DNA of 64,000 nt, taken from assembly GCA_947173485.1 (NCBI GenBank), contig CAMWFH010000009.1:24739-88738 (forward strand), given 5' to 3'. This document shows positions 25,402-34,021 of this stretch, in pieces. Positions within the stretch are counted from its first letter, which is position 1, and each line of letters opens with the position of its first letter. Under the pieces are notes generated by a model. It did no database searches. It worked only from the letters and a program-made list of their open reading frames with translations, and was not told the origin of the DNA. The translations under genes were made by a program, and so were the position numbers. This DNA is from an uncultured Clostridia bacterium (GTDB taxonomy: Bacteria; Bacillota; Clostridia; Oscillospirales; Oscillospiraceae).

Positions 25402-25430
25402 ATTTTAACAAAACCCCCGCAAAAAATCAA
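25402..25430 (-). promoter_or_regulatory. Promoter of the CODH/ACS operon
   Basis: Minus-strand TTGATT (25430-25425), 17-base spacer, TAAAAT (25407-25402), leader about 105 bases. The 331-bp gap 25290-25620 holds this promoter and the palindrome just upstream, and no gene that I can see. Confidence 0.6.
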
Positions 25431-25437
25431 GTGGGAG

Positions 25438-25454
25438 ATCCCCCGTAGGGGGAT
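25438..25454. promoter_or_regulatory. G/C-tract palindrome upstream of cooS promoter (candidate metal-sensor operator)
   Basis: ATCCCCC (25438-25444), GTA, GGGGGAT (25448-25454). A/T-flanked C-tract/G-tract inverted repeats are the known binding pattern of CsoR/RcnR/InrS regulators, and such a regulator is encoded 167 bp away. It is 7 bp upstream of the -35. Confidence 0.5.
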
Positions 25455-25620
25455 ATAATTTTACAGAAAAAGTGGCCTGTTTTTCGTCAAAACGATGAAA
25501 AGGCCGTCCATAACGGTGAAAAAAGCTGGGGCAAAGCAGTATTCCGCAAAAAATACTGACAAAACTGGGTGTTTTACGGCGGCAGCGGGGACCTTTGGGC
25601 CGGCCGGGGCATTTTCCCGG

Positions 25621-25959
25621 CTATTTCAGGAACTGCTCGATGGCCCTGTTCAGCTCCTCGATGGCGGCCATATCGTGCTGCTCCACCGCCTCCACGATGC
25701 AGTGCTCCAGGTGGTCCTTCAGGATCACCTTCCCGGTGTTGGTCAGGGCGCTGCGGACGGCGGCCAGCTGGATCAGCACCTCGGAGCAGTCCCGCCCCTC
25801 CTCCACCATGGCCTTCACCCGGCCCAGATGGCCCATGGCCCGGGCCAGGCGGTTCAGCACCGCCTGGGTGTGTTCATGGCTGTGGGTGTGGCCCCCGTGG
25901 CTGTGGCTCTGGACAGGGATGTCCGGCGCGTCTTCATAGGTCCTGGTATCATCTGCCAT
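25621..25959 (-). CDS. CsoR/RcnR-family metal-sensing repressor with His-rich N-terminus
   Basis: 112 residues, DUF156 all-helical repressor that releases DNA on metal binding. C58, H83 and C87 have the same spacing (25 and 4) as the CsoR and InrS metal ligands; H86 is also present. An extra N-terminal tail has six histidines (H19, H21, H24, H26, H28, H30), suggesting nickel, zinc or cobalt handling rather than only Cu(I). Start 25959 follows a GAGGAGGATC RBS. It lies between a lipoprotein gene and the nickel-dependent CODH/ACS operon, with a suitable palindrome in between. The metal is not certain. Confidence 0.88.
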   Translation of the reverse strand: MADDTRTYEDAPDIPVQSHSHGGHTHSHEHTQAVLNRLARAMGHLGRVKAMVEEGRDCSEVLIQLAAVRSALTNTGKVILKDHLEHCIVEAVEQHDMAAIEELNRAIEQFLK

Positions 25960-26022
25960 GACAGATCCTCCTCGCTGGTGAGATTCTTAGCGGCCCGCTC
26001 TGCGATGGGCCTCCGCCGGGGC

Positions 26023-26745
26023 TCATTCCCAGAAAAAGATCTCCACGATACCGGCGTTCTCGTTGTTGGGGTACAGATAGACCCGCCAGGGCGGCGTCCC
26101 CTCCCCAGCAGGCGGGGCTTCCTCCGGCAGATCTTCCTCTGAGGGCGCCTCTTCTGCGGGCGGCTCCTCCGGCGCCGTGCTCTCCTCCGCCGGCTCCTGG
26201 GGGTCCTGGAGGGCCAGGATCCCCGTCGTCAGCTCCTCCGGGGTCTGGGCCAGGTGGACGAAGCGCACCGCCAGACACTGCCGCTGCTCCTCCAGGGCGA
26301 AGGGGATCAGGTCGTAGACGGCGTTGCTGCTGGAGGCGTCGATGATGGCATCCTCCTCCGCCTCCGTGCGGCGGTAGGTCAGGGAGAGGTCCGCCTCCCA
26401 GTAGTCCCGCTGGGCCTGGCTCTCCCAGGTCAGCTTCTCCAGGGCGTAGGCCCCCGCCGGGGTCTGCTGAAGGACCTCGTCCCGGGCGTTCCAGAGCATA
26501 TCCCGGATGGTGCCGGCATCCTCCTCATAGATGTGGATCTGCCCCCTCTCCTGCCGGTCCTCCGCCATCAGCAGGATCGCGTTCACCAGGTCCTGGTAGT
26601 TGTTGGCCCGGAAGGCGTTCTTATCGGCGTCCTCCCGGTAGCTGTGGCTATGGGGCTCCAGGGAGCGGTACTCCCGCTCCAGGAGGCTGCAGCCGCATAG
26701 GAGGAGGCACACGGCCAGGACGGACAGCCACCGGAGGCGGCTCAA
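26023..26745 (-). CDS. Lipoprotein with acidic C-terminal region, unknown function
   Basis: 240 residues if it starts at TTG 26745, which overlaps the stop of the LUD gene and follows AGGAGCTGGGC. Signal peptide MSRLRWLSVLAVCLLLCGC ends in a lipobox (LCGC). The mature part has a helical domain (NNYQDLVNAILLMAEDR, GTIRDMLWNARDEVL, AVYDLIPFALEEQRQCLAVRF), then a Glu/Pro-rich low-complexity stretch (residues 185-215), then a short beta tail ending VEIFFWE. I do not recognise a family. Without the TTG start the frame has only a long extension through the LUD gene, which is a shadow. Confidence 0.75.
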   Translation of the reverse strand: MSRLRWLSVLAVCLLLCGCSLLEREYRSLEPHSHSYREDADKNAFRANNYQDLVNAILLMAEDRQERGQIHIYEEDAGTIRDMLWNARDEVLQQTPAGAYALEKLTWESQAQRDYWEADLSLTYRRTEAEEDAIIDASSSNAVYDLIPFALEEQRQCLAVRFVHLAQTPEELTTGILALQDPQEPAEESTAPEEPPAEEAPSEEDLPEEAPPAGEGTPPWRVYLYPNNENAGIVEIFFWE

Positions 26746-27341
26746 TAGCCCAGCTCCTGGTCGATCAGCACGACCTCCATCTCCACGCCCCGCAGCCGCT
26801 TCCAGTAGACCACCAGGCCGTTGCAGATCCGCTCGGGGCTGTCGCAGTCGTAGCAGCGGTCCCCCTTGGCGGCGCAGGGAGTGCGGCGGCGGAGACGCTG
26901 GGCGTTCTTGGGGGCGGCGATGTTCCGGGCCCGCCAGAGGGCCTGGTGGAAGTCCGGGGCGACCTTGTTGCGGCCCACCACGAAGTAGACCTTCTCGTGG
27001 CCGAAGAGGGAGGCGGACACCCGGTTGCCGGTGCCGTCGATGTTCAGCAGCGCCCCCTCGTCGGCGGCGATGGCGTTGACGGAGCAGATGTAGATCTGGG
27101 CGCTGGCGGCGGCGGCCATGGCGGCCTGGGAATCCTGGGCCGCGCCGTGGTAGTAGAGGGTGTTGTGGGCAACCAGGCGGTCGTAGAGCCCCAGCTCCTG
27201 GAGGGTCATGGAGCCGCCGCAGCCCACGGTCCTGCCGTCGATGGCCTGGTCCAGGTACCCGGCGGCCTCCTGGCCGGTGGCAAAGACGGACACGGTGAAC
27301 TGATTGCGCTCCAGTCGCTCCTTTAAGGCGGTAAAGTCCAT
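26742..27341 (-). CDS. LUD-domain protein (LutC/YkgG-like)
   Basis: 199 residues. Visible: GGSMTLQELGL near residue 43, the IDGTGNRVSASLFGHEKVYFVVGRNKVAPD segment and the C-terminal CYDCDSPERICNGLVVYWKR, as in stand-alone clostridial LUD proteins. The LUD fold occurs in lactate-oxidation subunits LutB/LutC, but stand-alone copies have no settled role. First gene of LUD-lipoprotein-csoR. It diverges from the kinase at 27518 across a 176-bp shared promoter region. Confidence 0.85.
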   Translation of the reverse strand: MDFTALKERLERNQFTVSVFATGQEAAGYLDQAIDGRTVGCGGSMTLQELGLYDRLVAHNTLYYHGAAQDSQAAMAAAASAQIYICSVNAIAADEGALLNIDGTGNRVSASLFGHEKVYFVVGRNKVAPDFHQALWRARNIAAPKNAQRLRRRTPCAAKGDRCYDCDSPERICNGLVVYWKRLRGVEMEVVLIDQELGY

Positions 27342-27432
27342 AATGCGGCCTCCTTATCGTTTTGGATGGGCCTATTATACCCTCTTTTCCCCGGTTTGGC
27401 AAGGGAGGGTGGAGAAAGGTGCAAACCCGCTA

Positions 27433-27460
27433 TTGAAATATTGCCACTTTGTGATACAAT
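27433..27460 (+). promoter_or_regulatory. Promoter of the kinase/FHA-ABC operon
   Basis: TTGAAA (27433-27438), 16-base spacer, TACAAT (27455-27460); the leader is about 50 bases to ATG 27518, with TAGGAGGGA as RBS. Confidence 0.6.
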
Positions 27461-27517
27461 AAAGATCATAGGCCATCGCCCGGCGTCTGTCCGGGCTGGT
27501 CTGATAGGAGGGAACGA

Positions 27518-30500
27518 ATGGCCTACTGTACATACTGCCTGCGGCCCCTGGAGGACGGAGTCTGCCCCGGCCACTGCCAGCCGCCGGAGAGCGCGCCCCA
27601 TATCCTGCCCCCCGGCACCCTGCTGAATGGGCGCTATCTGGTGGGGGCGGCCCTGGGCCAGGGGGGCTTCGGCATCACCTATATAGGACGGGACCAGGTG
27701 CTGGATATCCGGGTCGCCATCAAGGAGTACTACCCCAACGGCTTCGTCACCCGCAACGTGGGGGCCTCGCCGGAGGTGGTGATCACCGGTCGGGACAAGC
27801 AGTCCTTTGTGGACCGGGAGAGCGAGAAGTTCCTGGCGGAGGCCCGGGTCCTGGCGAAATTCATCGGCGAGAAGGGCATCGTGGATGTCCGGGACTACTT
27901 CCGGGCCAACAGCACCGCCTATATCGTCATGGAATACCTAGACGGGGAGACCCTCCGGGACTATCTCCAGCACCACGGGGTCCAGACCCCGGACCAGACC
28001 TTTGCCCTATTGGCGCCGGTGATGCGCTCCCTGGACAAGGTCCACCAGGCGGGGCTGATCCACCGGGACATCAGCCCGGACAACATCATGCTCACCCGGG
28101 ACGGCAGCGTCAAGCTGCTGGACTTCGGCACCGCCCGGGCCGCCAGCCCCGCCGGGGAGCAGAGCCTGTCCGTCATGCTCAAGCCGGGGTACGCCCCAGA
28201 GGAGCAGTACCGCACCAAGGGCAGCCAGGGCCCCTGGACCGATATCTATGCCCTCTGCGCCACCATGTATAAGTGCATCACCGGCATCACCCCGATCGAC
28301 TCCCTGGAGCGCCTTTTTGAGGACACGGTGGTCCCGCCCTCCCAGCTGGGCATCCCCATCGACCCCGCCCAGGAGGCGGCGCTGATGATGGGCATGGCCT
28401 GCCGCCGGGAGGACCGGTTCCAGAGCGTGGGAGCCCTGGCCGCCGCCCTGGGGCTGGCCGCCGGTCCGGTCATGCCGACGGACCAGGGCGGGACGGCAGT
28501 CGTCCCCGAGACGGTGCGGACCGGGGACGGCACCCTCTTCCCGCCGCCCGGCGATGACGGACGAACCATCCTGACGCCCCAGGACGACGGGCGGACCGTC
28601 CTCACCGGCGAGCACGGCTACCGCCTGATGGAGGATATCGTTTCTGATGGTGGGGCCGCCCCGCCGGAGGATCCGGGGAAGATGGTCCTCCCCGACGGCC
28701 TGACCGGCGGCGGACAGAAGGGGGGCCAGAGCGCGGGGCAGAACGGCGGCTCCCTGCAAAAAAATACCGGCTCACAGCGGAAGGCTGGTCCCCCGGAGAA
28801 GAAACAGAAGTCCGGCGGCGGGAGCGCCAAGGCGGTCCTCCGGCAGACGCCGCCGCCCAAAAAGCGCTCCGGCAAGCCGGTCCTGATCGGCGTAGGGGTG
28901 GTGCTGGCGCTGGTCGTCGGCCTGTCCGTCCTCTGGCGGATGACCCACACCGTCAATGTCGGCGGGCAGACCTACACCAGCGAAAACTCCCTTGTCAGCT
29001 TCTCCAAGGTCACCGTCACGGCGGAAGACATCGAGAAGTTGCGGAACGTGCCCACCATCAAAACGATCTATTTCAGCTACTGCGAGCTGGCCCCCGGCGC
29101 ACTGGAGGCCATCGGCGGTCTGGAGCAGATCGAGACGGTGGAATTCCACGGAGATGTGACCAACTTCACGACCTTGGACCCTCTGGCCGCCGCGCCCAAC
29201 CTAGAGGACATCACCATTTTCGGCCAGGGCCCCGTCCAGATCACCGCCTCCTTCCCCCAGGTGAAGAGGCTGAATATATCCGCGCCGGAGGACGTGACAG
29301 ATCTGGGCTTCCTCTCCTGCTTCCCCGACCTAACGAGTTTCAGCTTCTGGATGTGCGGCGGCGCGGAGACGGAGGACTTCTCCCCCATCGGCGGTCTGGC
29401 CAAGCTGGAGCGGCTGAACCTGATGGACAGCGGCGTGTCGGACGTGTCCTTCCTGGCGAATTTGCCGGAGCTGCGGGAGCTGGACCTCTCCTACAGCGGC
29501 GATGATGCCCGCCGGCCCAACCATGTGTCCGATATCTCCGCCCTGTCCGCCTGCTCGAAGCTGGAGGAGGTGGACCTCACCGGCAACGAGCTGACGGATC
29601 TCACCGGTTTGGAGAGCTCCGCCGCCAGCCTAAGGTCGCTGACCATCTCCAAGAACCAGGTCGTCAGCCTGGTCCCCCTCGCCGGCTGCGCCGAGCTGCG
29701 GGACCTGTACGCCGATCGGAACGCCCTCACCTCCCTGGCCGGGCTGGAGGAGGCGGCAAAATTGCAGACCCTCCAGGTCAACAACAACGTCATCTCCGAC
29801 CTGACGCCCCTCACGAATCTGCATCTTTGGAACCTCCTGGCCGAGCATAACCACATCAGCGACCTGACCCCCCTGGCCGGCCATGAGGATATGCGCCGGC
29901 TGCGCCTGGGCTACAACGACCTGACCAGTCTGGCCGGGTGCGAGGCCCTGCTGCGCCTGGAGGAGCTCACCGCCAACGACAACGCTATCACCGATATCAA
30001 CGGCATCACCAACTGCACGGTGCTGAAGAGCGTCCAGCTGAGCTACAACGACATCTCGGATATCAGCCTCCTGGGCAAGAACGGGGAGGACCTGGAGAAG
30101 CTGGAGGTCTCTGATAACGCTCTGACCGGCCTGAACGGCTTGGAGAGCTGCGTCAAGCTCCAGGCCCTCAACATCGGCCGCAACCAGGTGAAAAGCCTCG
30201 CTCCCCTGGCCTCCATGCCGGAGCTGACAGTGCTGATGGCAGCGGAGAACGATATCTCCGACCTGACGCCCCTCCAGGGCATGGGCCGCCTGGCCTATCT
30301 GGACCTGGGGAACAATCAGATCATCGATATCACCCCCCTGGGCACCACCACGGGGCTGGCCTACCTGGACCTGAGCCGCAACCAGATCCGCGATATCGCC
30401 CCATTGGCCAACCTTAACGATGAGTACGCCATCACCAAGACCGTCGTCAACGTCAGCGCCGCCATCCTCTACCTGGAGCACAACCAGATCACGGATATCT

Positions 30501-30949
30501 CCCAGCTGCCCCAGGCTTTGACCTACTGGAAGATCTCCCTCTACGGCAACCCCATCCAGGACTTGAGCCGCCTGGCGGAGCTGAAGTATGAGACCTCCAC
30601 TATGGCCGGCGTCATCAGCAACCATGTGGGCGTCTATCTGCCCTATCGGGACGGGCTGGACTATACGCCCATGGCCGCCGCCGGCGTCCAGCATATCTAT
30701 GTCACCGGCGCTCCCCTGGACCGCCGCATCCCTGTCGAGCAGGCCGCCAAGCCCAGCGTCTGGGGCGGCGGCGTGGAGTTCTATGACGAGGCGGACTTTG
30801 ACGCGCTCCTGGCGGCGGATAAGTTCACCGGCATCGAGTCTGCCGGTCCCGAAAACGCCGGGGACAGCGCCCCGGGGGACCCCGCCGGTGACGGGACCGG
30901 AGACAGGCCCGCCGGCGGAGAGACGGAAGGAGGGGACAGCGTTGGATAA
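27518..30949 (+). CDS. Membrane Ser/Thr protein kinase with extracellular leucine-rich repeats
   Basis: 1143 residues. The N-terminal zinc-ribbon-like cluster is C4, C7, C16, C20. Kinase domain about 38-310: glycine loop GQGGFGITY (47-55), K69 in VAIKEYY, HRDISPDN (182-189), DFG (202-204), APEEQY and DIYAL. A Gly/Lys/Gln-rich juxtamembrane stretch (330-450) is followed by one membrane helix near 453-473. Outside are about 20 SDS22/internalin-like leucine-rich repeats (540-1040) with recurring ISDLTPL and an acidic Gly-rich tail. The catalytic residues are intact, so it is probably active, phosphorylating the FHA protein encoded next in response to something bound by the repeats. Its stop overlaps the next gene's TTG start. 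Confidence 0.92.
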   Translation: MAYCTYCLRPLEDGVCPGHCQPPESAPHILPPGTLLNGRYLVGAALGQGGFGITYIGRDQVLDIRVAIKEYYPNGFVTRNVGASPEVVITGRDKQSFVDRESEKFLAEARVLAKFIGEKGIVDVRDYFRANSTAYIVMEYLDGETLRDYLQHHGVQTPDQTFALLAPVMRSLDKVHQAGLIHRDISPDNIMLTRDGSVKLLDFGTARAASPAGEQSLSVMLKPGYAPEEQYRTKGSQGPWTDIYALCATMYKCITGITPIDSLERLFEDTVVPPSQLGIPIDPAQEAALMMGMACRREDRFQSVGALAAALGLAAGPVMPTDQGGTAVVPETVRTGDGTLFPPPGDDGRTILTPQDDGRTVLTGEHGYRLMEDIVSDGGAAPPEDPGKMVLPDGLTGGGQKGGQSAGQNGGSLQKNTGSQRKAGPPEKKQKSGGGSAKAVLRQTPPPKKRSGKPVLIGVGVVLALVVGLSVLWRMTHTVNVGGQTYTSENSLVSFSKVTVTAEDIEKLRNVPTIKTIYFSYCELAPGALEAIGGLEQIETVEFHGDVTNFTTLDPLAAAPNLEDITIFGQGPVQITASFPQVKRLNISAPEDVTDLGFLSCFPDLTSFSFWMCGGAETEDFSPIGGLAKLERLNLMDSGVSDVSFLANLPELRELDLSYSGDDARRPNHVSDISALSACSKLEEVDLTGNELTDLTGLESSAASLRSLTISKNQVVSLVPLAGCAELRDLYADRNALTSLAGLEEAAKLQTLQVNNNVISDLTPLTNLHLWNLLAEHNHISDLTPLAGHEDMRRLRLGYNDLTSLAGCEALLRLEELTANDNAITDINGITNCTVLKSVQLSYNDISDISLLGKNGEDLEKLEVSDNALTGLNGLESCVKLQALNIGRNQVKSLAPLASMPELTVLMAAENDISDLTPLQGMGRLAYLDLGNNQIIDITPLGTTTGLAYLDLSRNQIRDIAPLANLNDEYAITKTVVNVSAAILYLEHNQITDISQLPQALTYWKISLYGNPIQDLSRLAELKYETSTMAGVISNHVGVYLPYRDGLDYTPMAAAGVQHIYVTGAPLDRRIPVEQAAKPSVWGGGVEFYDEADFDALLAADKFTGIESAGPENAGDSAPGDPAGDGTGDRPAGGETEGGDSVG

Positions 30950-32462
30950 GACCGTATTCTATCAGCCTGCCGCTGACGCGCCCCAGAGCCTGCTCTGGCT
31001 GGAGCCGGGCCATATCCGCCTGCTCCCGCTCCAGGGCCGGCAGACCGTGGGCCGCCGGGGCGGGGACAGCAGCCCGGAGATCCTGGCCGCCGCGCCCTTC
31101 GTGTCCCGGCGGCACGGGGAGCTCCTGGTCCAGGATGGCGCCGCCCTCTACCGGGACGTAGGCAGTACGAACGGCACTCTCCTCAATGGCCGCCTGCTGG
31201 AGGCCATGGAGATCGCCCGCCTGCGGGACGGGGACGTCCTCTGCTTCGGCGGGAAGGTGAAGGGCCGGGGCGTGCCGGCGGTGTATGTCCAGGGCTGGGC
31301 GGAGGACCTCCGGCAGGAGGTCTTTACCCCCGAGGCCGATGCCGCCGCCTTCCAGGTGGGCCGGGCCGTGGGGACGGGCCTGCGGCTGACGGAGCGGGAC
31401 GTCTCCCGCCTCCAGTGCATCTTCCACCGCACCATGGGCGGCTGGGCGGCGGAGGACCGCAGCCAGACCAACCCCACCTGCCGCAATGGCCGGCCCCTGG
31501 CGGGCATCACCGCCCTGGAGAGCGGCGATGTGCTCCGCATGGGCAGCGCCTTCGTCCTCTTTGACGGCAAAGCCTTCACCTTCATCACACCGGCCTCCGC
31601 CGCCCCTTACGAGGACGGGGACACATCGGAGGAGGGGGCCCAGCTGGAGATCCACATCCTGCGGCGGAGCGTGAAAAAGTGGCGGGCCAGCGTGGACCTT
31701 TTGAAGGATATCCAGCTCACCGTCAGCTGCGGGGAGATGGTGCTGATTCTGGGGGGCTCCGGCGCGGGCAAGACTACCTTCCTGAACGCGGTCATGGGCT
31801 ACGAGCCCGCCGAGGGGGACATCCTCTTTGGCGGCAGCGACGTCTACCGGGACTACGAGCGGATGAAGTATGAGATCGGCTACGTCCCCCAGGAGGACCT
31901 GCTGCGCAAGAGCGACACTGTCATCGAGACCCTGGCCAACGCCGCCGAGATGAAGCTCCCCCGGTCCGTCTCCCCGGCGGAGCGGGCCCAGCGGGTCCAG
32001 GAGACCCTGGTGACCTTCGGTCTGGAGCGGGAACAGGGACAGCTGGTGGGCAAGCTCAGCGGCGGCCAGCGGAAGCGGCTGAGCATCGCCGTGGAGTACA
32101 TCGGCCAGCCCACCCTCTTCTTCCTGGACGAGCCGGATTCCGGCCTGGACGGCGTCATGGCCCGGAGCCTGATGGAGAACCTGCGCTTCATCGCCGACAC
32201 GGGCCGGATCGTCATGGTGATCACCCACGGCCCCGATCGAGCCATCGACCTCTTCGACAAGGTGGTGGTCCTGGCCAAGAGCGGCCGGGACGGCAGCGGC
32301 CACCTGGCCTTTTACGGCAGCTGCCCCGAGGCCCTGGCCTTCTTCGAGACCGACAGCCTGGAGGGCGTGGTGCGCCGGATCAACCGGCCTGACGAGGGCG
32401 GCGAGGGACTGGCCGACCGCTATATCGAAAAATACGCCCAACTGTATGGAGGACAGCTGTAA
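30942..32462 (+). CDS. ABC transporter ATPase with two N-terminal FHA domains
   Basis: 506 residues from TTG 30942, chosen for AAGGAGGGG 7 bases upstream; the longer frame overlaps the kinase gene. FHA1 is about 25-105 (VGRRGGD, SRRHGEL, DVGSTNGTLLNG), a canonical phosphothreonine-binding site. FHA2 is about 140-215 (VGRAVGTG, VSRLQC, NPTCRNG), more divergent. ABC domain: Walker A GGSGAGKTTFL near 271, Q-loop GYVPQED, signature KLSGGQRKRLS near 370, Walker B LFFLDEPDSGLDG. The ABCG-like order matches mycobacterial Rv1747 (FHA-FHA-ABC-TM), except that the membrane part is a separate gene here, starting on the stop codon of this one. Confidence 0.92.
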   Translation: MDKTVFYQPAADAPQSLLWLEPGHIRLLPLQGRQTVGRRGGDSSPEILAAAPFVSRRHGELLVQDGAALYRDVGSTNGTLLNGRLLEAMEIARLRDGDVLCFGGKVKGRGVPAVYVQGWAEDLRQEVFTPEADAAAFQVGRAVGTGLRLTERDVSRLQCIFHRTMGGWAAEDRSQTNPTCRNGRPLAGITALESGDVLRMGSAFVLFDGKAFTFITPASAAPYEDGDTSEEGAQLEIHILRRSVKKWRASVDLLKDIQLTVSCGEMVLILGGSGAGKTTFLNAVMGYEPAEGDILFGGSDVYRDYERMKYEIGYVPQEDLLRKSDTVIETLANAAEMKLPRSVSPAERAQRVQETLVTFGLEREQGQLVGKLSGGQRKRLSIAVEYIGQPTLFFLDEPDSGLDGVMARSLMENLRFIADTGRIVMVITHGPDRAIDLFDKVVVLAKSGRDGSGHLAFYGSCPEALAFFETDSLEGVVRRINRPDEGGEGLADRYIEKYAQLYGGQL

Positions 32463-33265
32463 TGGAGAGGATCTCTTTCACCGGCCAGGTCCGGGTCTAC
32501 CTGGGCAAATGCTTTCGGATCTTCCAGAACGAGAAGGGCTGGAAGAACTTCATCGCCGCCGGCCTGATCGCCGCCATCGTCTGCTGCGTCACCGGGGAGG
32601 ATATGTTCGTCACCTTCGCCGCCACCCAGAAGGGGAGCTTCGCCCTGGTCTGCGCCTGCATCTGGACCGGCATCTTCAACTCCATCCGCTCCGTCTGCGC
32701 CGAGCGGGCCATCGTCAAGCGGGAGCACCGGACCGGCATGAAGATCTCTGCCTATGTGACGGCCCACGTCCTCTATGAGGCAGCGGTGTGCCTGGCGGAG
32801 TGCGCCATCATCACCGCCATCGTCTGCCTGCGCAACATCGCCAACCTGCCCGCCTTCGGGATCCTGCTGCCCGCCTTTCTGGAGCTGTTCGTGGACTTCT
32901 ACCTGATCCTCCTGGCGGCGGACCTGCTGGGACTGGTGGTGTCCTGCGTGGTGCGGACGGAGAACGCCGCCATGAGCGCCATGCCCTTCGTGCTGATCCT
33001 CCAGATGGTACTGGCGGGGGTGATCTTCGAACTGGAGGGCTTTATGAGCTTCCTTTCCGCCCTCACCATCAGCCGCTGGGGCCTGGCCTCGATCTGCGTC
33101 ACCGCCAACGTGAACAAGATGGGCTTCTTCTACTCCAGCGAAAACGACTTCGCCTACACCGCCGCCCACCAGCTGGGCCTGTGGGGGACGATGCTGCTGT
33201 TCATCATCGTTTTCACCCTGCTGTGCATCGGCTTTTTAGGGCTGGTGGACCGGGACAAGAGATAG
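32462..33265 (+). CDS. ABC-2-type permease partner of the FHA-ABC ATPase
   Basis: 267 residues with six likely membrane helices: near 30-50, 58-78, 100-125, 132-165 (two), 178-200 and 230-255. The layout resembles the membrane half of ABCG/ABC-2 exporters; no enzymatic motifs. ATG 32462 shares its A with the upstream TAA, so stoichiometric translation with the ATPase is likely. Half-size ATPase plus half-size permease would assemble as a dimer of dimers. Cargo unknown; Rv1747 relatives export cell-envelope lipids. Confidence 0.8.
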   Translation: MERISFTGQVRVYLGKCFRIFQNEKGWKNFIAAGLIAAIVCCVTGEDMFVTFAATQKGSFALVCACIWTGIFNSIRSVCAERAIVKREHRTGMKISAYVTAHVLYEAAVCLAECAIITAIVCLRNIANLPAFGILLPAFLELFVDFYLILLAADLLGLVVSCVVRTENAAMSAMPFVLILQMVLAGVIFELEGFMSFLSALTISRWGLASICVTANVNKMGFFYSSENDFAYTAAHQLGLWGTMLLFIIVFTLLCIGFLGLVDRDKR

Positions 33266-33277
33266 GGAGGACACCGC

Positions 33278-33967
33278 TTGTTTTTTCACCAAGACTACGC
33301 CGCCCCCGGCCCCGGCATCGATCCAGACGAGCCGGAAAAGACCGGCTGGGCCCGGTTCGTGCAGATCCTACAGGTCTCCTGTGTGGACCTGGTCAAGCTG
33401 AACCTGCTGTTCCTGCTCGCCTGCCTCCCGGTGGTGACCATCCCCCTGGCCCTGTACGCTATGGACCAGGTGGTGCGCCGGATGGTGCTGGACCGTCCAG
33501 TGGACTGCTTCTACCACTTCCGGCTAGCGCTCCAGGACGGCTGGAAACGGGCCTACGCCGCCTTCCTCCTGACGGCTGTGCCCCTGGTGTGCGCCGGGTA
33601 TGGGGCCGCTTTCTATCTGCGCTGCGCCGCGAACAGCCCTCTCTTCCTCCTGCCTTTTTTGGTCTGCTCCACCATCTTCCTGACGGTGCTGCTCTCCTCC
33701 GCCTACTTCTACGGCGCCCTGGGGACCCGGCGGCCCTTCCGGGAGTGCCTGCGGCTGGGGCTGGTGCTGGGCATCGGCCGGCCGGGGCGGGCCGCCGTGG
33801 GAGCGCTGGCCTGCTATGGGCCTATCCTGATAGCGCTGCTGGCCTTCCCCATCAGCGGGCTCTATCTCCTGCTGATTGGCTTCTCCGTCCCCTGCCTGCT
33901 GGGGAACTTCTTCGTCCGCACGGTGCTACAGCAGTACTGCCCAGCGGACCCGGAAAAAAACGGATAG
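33278..33967 (+). CDS. YesL/DUF624-like membrane protein
   Basis: 229 residues from TTG 33278, with AGGGAGGA seven bases upstream. Five to six helices; LLFLLACLPVVTIPLALYAM near the N-terminus with MDQVVRRMV after it is the usual YesL pattern. YesL-type proteins sit beside sugar ABC transporters or sensor kinases in Firmicutes with no settled biochemical role. It follows the permease by 12 bp, as fourth member of the kinase operon, so it may help the exporter or link it to sensing. Confidence 0.75.
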   Translation: MFFHQDYAAPGPGIDPDEPEKTGWARFVQILQVSCVDLVKLNLLFLLACLPVVTIPLALYAMDQVVRRMVLDRPVDCFYHFRLALQDGWKRAYAAFLLTAVPLVCAGYGAAFYLRCAANSPLFLLPFLVCSTIFLTVLLSSAYFYGALGTRRPFRECLRLGLVLGIGRPGRAAVGALACYGPILIALLAFPISGLYLLLIGFSVPCLLGNFFVRTVLQQYCPADPEKNG

Positions 33968-33985
33968 AAGGAAATTCATAATTTG

Positions 33986-34015
33986 TTTACATCCAGTACA
34001 TGATTTTTCTACAAT
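33986..34015 (+). promoter_or_regulatory. Promoter-like pair after the kinase operon
   Basis: TTTACA (33986-33991), 18-base spacer, TACAAT (34010-34015). A terminator follows only about 110 bases later, before spoIIP. Confidence 0.45.
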
Positions 34016-34021
34016 ACCGGG

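Noticed and set aside
29400..30480. Regular repeats that might suggest a CRISPR or tandem array
   Set aside because: The periodicity of about 66 bp comes from 22-residue leucine-rich repeats in the kinase; the DNA copies diverge and there are no spacers.
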